The notes beneath the pieces are model-generated. The model was not told the origin of the DNA and searched no databases. It saw nothing but the letters and a program-made list of their open reading frames with translations. This document shows, piece after piece, positions 43,698 through 46,922 of a stretch of DNA of 46,922 nucleotides; position 1 is the first letter of the stretch, and every line of letters starts with the position of its first letter. The translations under genes were made by a program, and so were the position numbers. The DNA is taken from contig NZ_JAJUFV010000005.1 of NCBI RefSeq assembly GCF_029263575.1, forward strand, positions 1 to 46,922, read 5' to 3'. This DNA comes from Microbacterium sp. Its GTDB lineage: Bacteria; Actinomycetota; Actinomycetes; Actinomycetales; Microbacteriaceae.

Positions 43698-43787
43698 CTC
43701 AGTCAGTCGTACTGTTCTCGGTCAGCCGCACTGACCTCCGTCATTCATCCTGATCTCAGTCAGTCCTCCTGACCTGCGTCAGCCCTA
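43693..43787. repeat. Five tandem copies of a 19-bp repeat
   Basis: Copies start at 43693, 43712, 43731, 43750 and 43769. Copies 1 and 4 share CTGATCTCAGTCAGTC; all contain CTG, then CTC or CTG, then GTCA. The array runs exactly up to the helicase stop codon (TAG on the minus strand, 43787-43785), and a partial sixth unit (CTGAG) enters the coding sequence. It occupies much of the 217-nt gap between the convergent upp and helicase genes. Confidence 0.85.
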
Positions 43788-46700
43788 CTGAGCGTCTGCC
43801 CCCACGAGCCGCGCGAAGGCGCTCAACCGCGCGACACCTTCGGGCGTGCGGGGCAGGTCGTCGAGCAGGGCCGGCGAGTAGACGAGGAAAGCTGCGACCT
43901 GAGCCCGTGAGACGGCCACGTTGAGGCGGTTCTGCAGGAGCAGGAACTCAGGCCCGCGCGGAGCATCCCGCCCGCTGGATGCCGCGAGCGTCGTGATCGA
44001 GACGACGGCCTCTTTACCCTGGAAGTTGTCGACCGTCCCCACCGGCACCTCGCCGAACCCTGCCGCAGTGAGCGCATCGTGGACAAGCTGCTTCTGCGCG
44101 TTGTACGGCGCGACGACGATGAGGTCGGACTGCGTCAGCGAGCGCGGCTGCGCGCCCGGTTCGGTGAACTCCCGCCCGATCAGGTCGCGGACGAGTCGCA
44201 CGACCTCGTCCGCTTCTTCCGGCGACTGGGTCGCGTTGCCGCGATGCCGGAGCGGCTCGAGATGGACGCCAGGTTCGATGCCGTCGATCACGCGCTGTTC
44301 AGTGCCGGATGCCGAGGCCAGCTGCCCCGCATATGACAGCTGCGACACCGGTTCTGCCACGGCGGGATGCATCCGCCAACTGCGATCGAGAAAGTACCCG
44401 TACTCTGCTCGCACGACGGCGTCGCCGTTCATCACCCATCCGAGGGCCGACGTGTCGACCGGCTCAGGGTGCGCCCCCTGGCTCACCTGCGGAAGCTGCT
44501 GCGGATCCCCCAGCAGCAGCAATCGCTTCGCCCCCGCGGCGACGGCGATCGTCGAGGCGAGCGAGAACTGCCCGGCCTCGTCGATGACGATGAGGTCAAG
44601 GCCGCCGCGCTCAACCCGCGTGATGTTGCTGTAGTCCCACGCGGTTCCGCCGACGACCACACCCTCGCCGTCGTGCTCGGCGAGGAACGGCGCCATGCCC
44701 GTCTTCGGGATCGACGTGTAGGCGGTATCGCTCCCCTTCTCTTTGGGACTCTTCGCCACCTGGTTCGCCGGAACGCCGGCGGCCACGACCCGTTCGAGCA
44801 GCGTCTCGATGATCGCATGCGACTGAGCCACCACGCCGACACGGAAGCCGTGCTCGTTGACGAGCCGTGCGATGACGTGCGACCCGGTGTAGGTCTTGCC
44901 TGTGCCGGGCGGGCCCTGCACAGCGAGGTAGCTGCGATCAAGGTCGCGCACAGCGCGGACGATCGCATCGATCACGTCGTCCCCCGCGGGAGGGAGCCCG
45001 GCACCCGAGAGCGTGCGCGGCGGCACACGCCGCAGAATGTCCGTGGCCGCATCCTGCGGGAATGAGGGGGCCGCCTGGTGAACGGCATCCGCCCACTCAT
45101 CGATCGCGCCCTGCAGCGACACGACTCGCGGCGGAGCGGCAGGTGTGAGAGCGAGCGGAAACTCATTCCACGTCTGGCCGTCGACCGCGGTCTCCGAGAT
45201 CACATAGCCGTCGTCGAGAAGCTCGACGATCTTGACGGTGCGCGCCACGTACACGGCCCGCGATGGAGCATCGACCACGAAGGGCGCCGGAACCGGATAC
45301 AGCGCGAACGGCTCGCCTCCCTCGCCGAACGTGGTGCCCGGCGAGATCTCACCACGGATCTCGACCTCACGTGACATCACCCGCCGCCCCTCTTCGACGC
45401 CCCATTCGCGTCGTAGCGCAGAGGCTGCGGCATCCACCCGCACCACGTCACGCGTCTGATCCCACATCGAGATCGGTTCGCGCAGTCGCTGGAAGTGCGC
45501 TCGCCAGAAGGTCGCGGACTCGCGCGGGTAATAGTCGATCGCAGCGGCCGCGACCCGGTGCGTTTCACCGTCGCCACCTCGCTGCACGTCGTTCTCGGCA
45601 TCGGCGAGCAGAGCGACCGAACGCGGGGACGGCTCGTAGATGACCTCGTCAGGCACGTCGGGCGGGGCGGGGTTTATGCCGCGCTCTTTCGCGATCTCGA
45701 TCAGCCAGTTGCGCAGGCGCCGGGTCGAAACGCAGTCGTAGCAGTTGTAGTCGGCGAGGTCGGCGAGCACCGCCTCAGCCTCGGCCGTCTCACCAGCGGC
45801 GGCGAGACGGCGCGCCGCCACGTACTGGACGATCGAGTCGTCGCCCTTCTGCACGTCGCTGGTGCGCACGTCATCGCCCATGTACAGCGGTTCGAGCTTC
45901 TTGATCGAATACGACCGGGAACCGACACGCACGGTGCGCAGCACGAGCGGGTAAAGATCGACGAAGACACCTTCACGCAGCAGCGTGTCGACCTCACCTT
46001 CGCGGACGCCGTGGCGCGCCGCCATCGCGCTCAGGTGAGAGGTCTCGTACGGCGCATAGTGATAGATGTGCATGTCGGGATGCGCGGCCCGGCGCACGCT
46101 GACGAAGTCGAGGAACTGCTCGAGCGCCTTCTTCTCATCGGCGAAAGTGTGGGCCCACAGCGGCGTGTACTGGTCTTCGTTGTCGACCCAGCCGAACAGG
46201 TAGTCGATACCCCACTGCGCCGTGCCTTCCGGTGCGGTTTCGGTGTAAAGCGGGTCACCTTCGAAGTCGCAGAAGATGTCGCCGCGGCTGGGACGCGGGA
46301 GGGTATGGATCGCGGCCGGGTGATAGACGTCATACGTCGGCGTCTCATCGGTCTCAGAGCGCAACTGCAACCGCGCCTGCGCGCGGAGCGATTCGAACGT
46401 GTCGATGTTCATGCCGGGCGGTGGCGCAGCGGCCGCGGCGAGCGCGTCGATCGTCTCGATGCCGTGGTCACGCAGGCGTGTGCGCTGCACCGGACGCATA
46501 CGAGCGACCATGAGCAGGTCGCGATGATCCGTCACCTGTTCGTCACATGTCGCGCATCGCCCGCACGCGACCAGCCCGATATCGCCCCGCTCGTCGCCCC
46601 ACGCCAGCGGCGTGCCAGCCGCACCCGCGCTGACGTCGCGGTCGGCGATCAGCGAGCGCAGACGTGCACGGCGCACATGGAACAACGGCAGCAGATCATC

Positions 46701-46922
46701 GACGCGGTGGGTGCTGATACTGCCGTCACCGAGGATGAGGTCGACCTCATCGGAGCGGGGGATGCCGAGGCCGTCGAGCTGGTCGACATATGCCGCCAGC
46801 TGCATGAGAGCTGTGACACGGGCCGTGCGGGCGAGCTTGGAGTCCTGCACCCGCCACCTGCCGTCGTCATCGCGCAGCAGGAAGTCAGCGAACCCGACGA
46901 ACTCGTCCGTGGCGAAGGCGGC
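43785..46922 (-). CDS. RecB-like nuclease/SF1 helicase fusion, 5' end beyond window
   Basis: 1045 residues are visible and the frame runs off the right edge, so the N-terminus is missing. The first visible part is a RecB-family (TM0106-like) nuclease: FVGFADFLLRDDDGRWRVQD followed by SKLARTARVTALMQLAAY, with the D and K of the QDSKLAR motif as nuclease residues. A GRCATCDEQ cysteine pair follows, then an RNase H-like segment (DIFCDFEGDP ... YNCYDCVSTRRL). The helicase has Walker A VQGPPGTGKTYTG, motif II IVIDEAGQFS, motif III LLGDPQQLPQV, motif V VGTVDNFQGKEA and motif VI LNVAVSRAQ, as in the Dna2/UPF1-like group. Likely a repair or nucleic-acid defence protein. Confidence 0.93.
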   Translation of the reverse strand, partial: AAFATDEFVGFADFLLRDDDGRWRVQDSKLARTARVTALMQLAAYVDQLDGLGIPRSDEVDLILGDGSISTHRVDDLLPLFHVRRARLRSLIADRDVSAGAAGTPLAWGDERGDIGLVACGRCATCDEQVTDHRDLLMVARMRPVQRTRLRDHGIETIDALAAAAAPPPGMNIDTFESLRAQARLQLRSETDETPTYDVYHPAAIHTLPRPSRGDIFCDFEGDPLYTETAPEGTAQWGIDYLFGWVDNEDQYTPLWAHTFADEKKALEQFLDFVSVRRAAHPDMHIYHYAPYETSHLSAMAARHGVREGEVDTLLREGVFVDLYPLVLRTVRVGSRSYSIKKLEPLYMGDDVRTSDVQKGDDSIVQYVAARRLAAAGETAEAEAVLADLADYNCYDCVSTRRLRNWLIEIAKERGINPAPPDVPDEVIYEPSPRSVALLADAENDVQRGGDGETHRVAAAAIDYYPRESATFWRAHFQRLREPISMWDQTRDVVRVDAAASALRREWGVEEGRRVMSREVEIRGEISPGTTFGEGGEPFALYPVPAPFVVDAPSRAVYVARTVKIVELLDDGYVISETAVDGQTWNEFPLALTPAAPPRVVSLQGAIDEWADAVHQAAPSFPQDAATDILRRVPPRTLSGAGLPPAGDDVIDAIVRAVRDLDRSYLAVQGPPGTGKTYTGSHVIARLVNEHGFRVGVVAQSHAIIETLLERVVAAGVPANQVAKSPKEKGSDTAYTSIPKTGMAPFLAEHDGEGVVVGGTAWDYSNITRVERGGLDLIVIDEAGQFSLASTIAVAAGAKRLLLLGDPQQLPQVSQGAHPEPVDTSALGWVMNGDAVVRAEYGYFLDRSWRMHPAVAEPVSQLSYAGQLASASGTEQRVIDGIEPGVHLEPLRHRGNATQSPEEADEVVRLVRDLIGREFTEPGAQPRSLTQSDLIVVAPYNAQKQLVHDALTAAGFGEVPVGTVDNFQGKEAVVSITTLAASSGRDAPRGPEFLLLQNRLNVAVSRAQVAAFLVYSPALLDDLPRTPEGVARLSAFARLVGADAQ

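Noticed and set aside
43568..43787. CRISPR array in the gap after upp
   Set aside because: The 19-bp units are directly abutting with no unique spacers, and no cas genes are nearby; it is a tandem repeat.

Overview
The window is chromosomal DNA from a high-GC actinobacterium, most likely a member of the Microbacteriaceae such as Microbacterium. This placement is inferred from several features: codon use dominated by G/C third positions; menaquinone genes (menB, menE, menC); a CcdA/ResA/ResB/CcsB cytochrome c maturation set; the tiny ribosomal protein bS22 gene beside a BldC-like regulator; and many genes whose -10 box sits 6-7 nt before the start codon, which is typical of leaderless mRNAs. 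No rRNA, tRNA, CRISPR array, insertion sequence or phage gene was seen.

Layout. 1-4.2 kb: a sensor kinase/NarL-type regulator pair followed by a LolD/FtsX-type ABC exporter, all on the minus strand; the permease runs off the left edge. 4.2-8.9 kb: menE and menB, then a PadR regulator with a membrane protein (minus strand), then menC (plus strand). 8.9-14.6 kb: a TetR regulator divergent from an MMPL transporter and a YhgE/Pip-type protein; the MMPL protein carries a C-terminal domain resembling a dead ABC ATPase. 14.8-23.5 kb: a seven-gene minus-strand operon (nucleoside hydrolase, ABC importer, amidohydrolase, nucleoside deoxyribosyltransferase-like enzyme, ribokinase) controlled by a divergent LacI-family repressor with a clear 22-bp operator. 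23.5-27.6 kb: cytochrome c maturation operon. 27.8-31.5 kb: phosphatase, small membrane protein, aspS, TauE/SafE transporter. 31.6-34.0 kb: polar amino acid ABC importer. 34.1-35.6 kb: three overlapping small genes (rhodanese, glutaredoxin-like, Dabb), bS22 and the BldC-like protein. 35.6-38.4 kb: TetR divergent from a DrrAB-type exporter. 38.4-41.0 kb: ArsR-type regulator divergent from a Ktr potassium uptake pair. 41.1-43.6 kb: proC, an orphan CDF-transporter C-terminal domain, tadA and upp. 43.8 kb to the right edge: a RecB-like nuclease/superfamily 1 helicase, open at its 5' end, whose stop codon lies in a 19-bp tandem repeat array.

How the parts work together. menB, menE and menC supply three consecutive steps of menaquinone synthesis, and the Ccd/Res/Ccs genes supply haem attachment to c-type cytochromes, so both serve the respiratory chain. 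The LacI-controlled block reads as a pathway: the importer brings in a nucleoside or related heterocycle, the hydrolase and deoxyribosyltransferase break or exchange the N-glycosidic bond, the amidohydrolase works on the base, and ribokinase phosphorylates the sugar. upp could return uracil to the nucleotide pool.

The most unusual items are the MMPL-pseudo-ABC fusion, the nucleoside operon with its operator, the recurrent leaderless promoter signature at thirteen genes, the 19-bp repeat array, the stand-alone CDF domain and several large inverted repeats. All functions are read from sequence motifs only; nothing was searched against a database.
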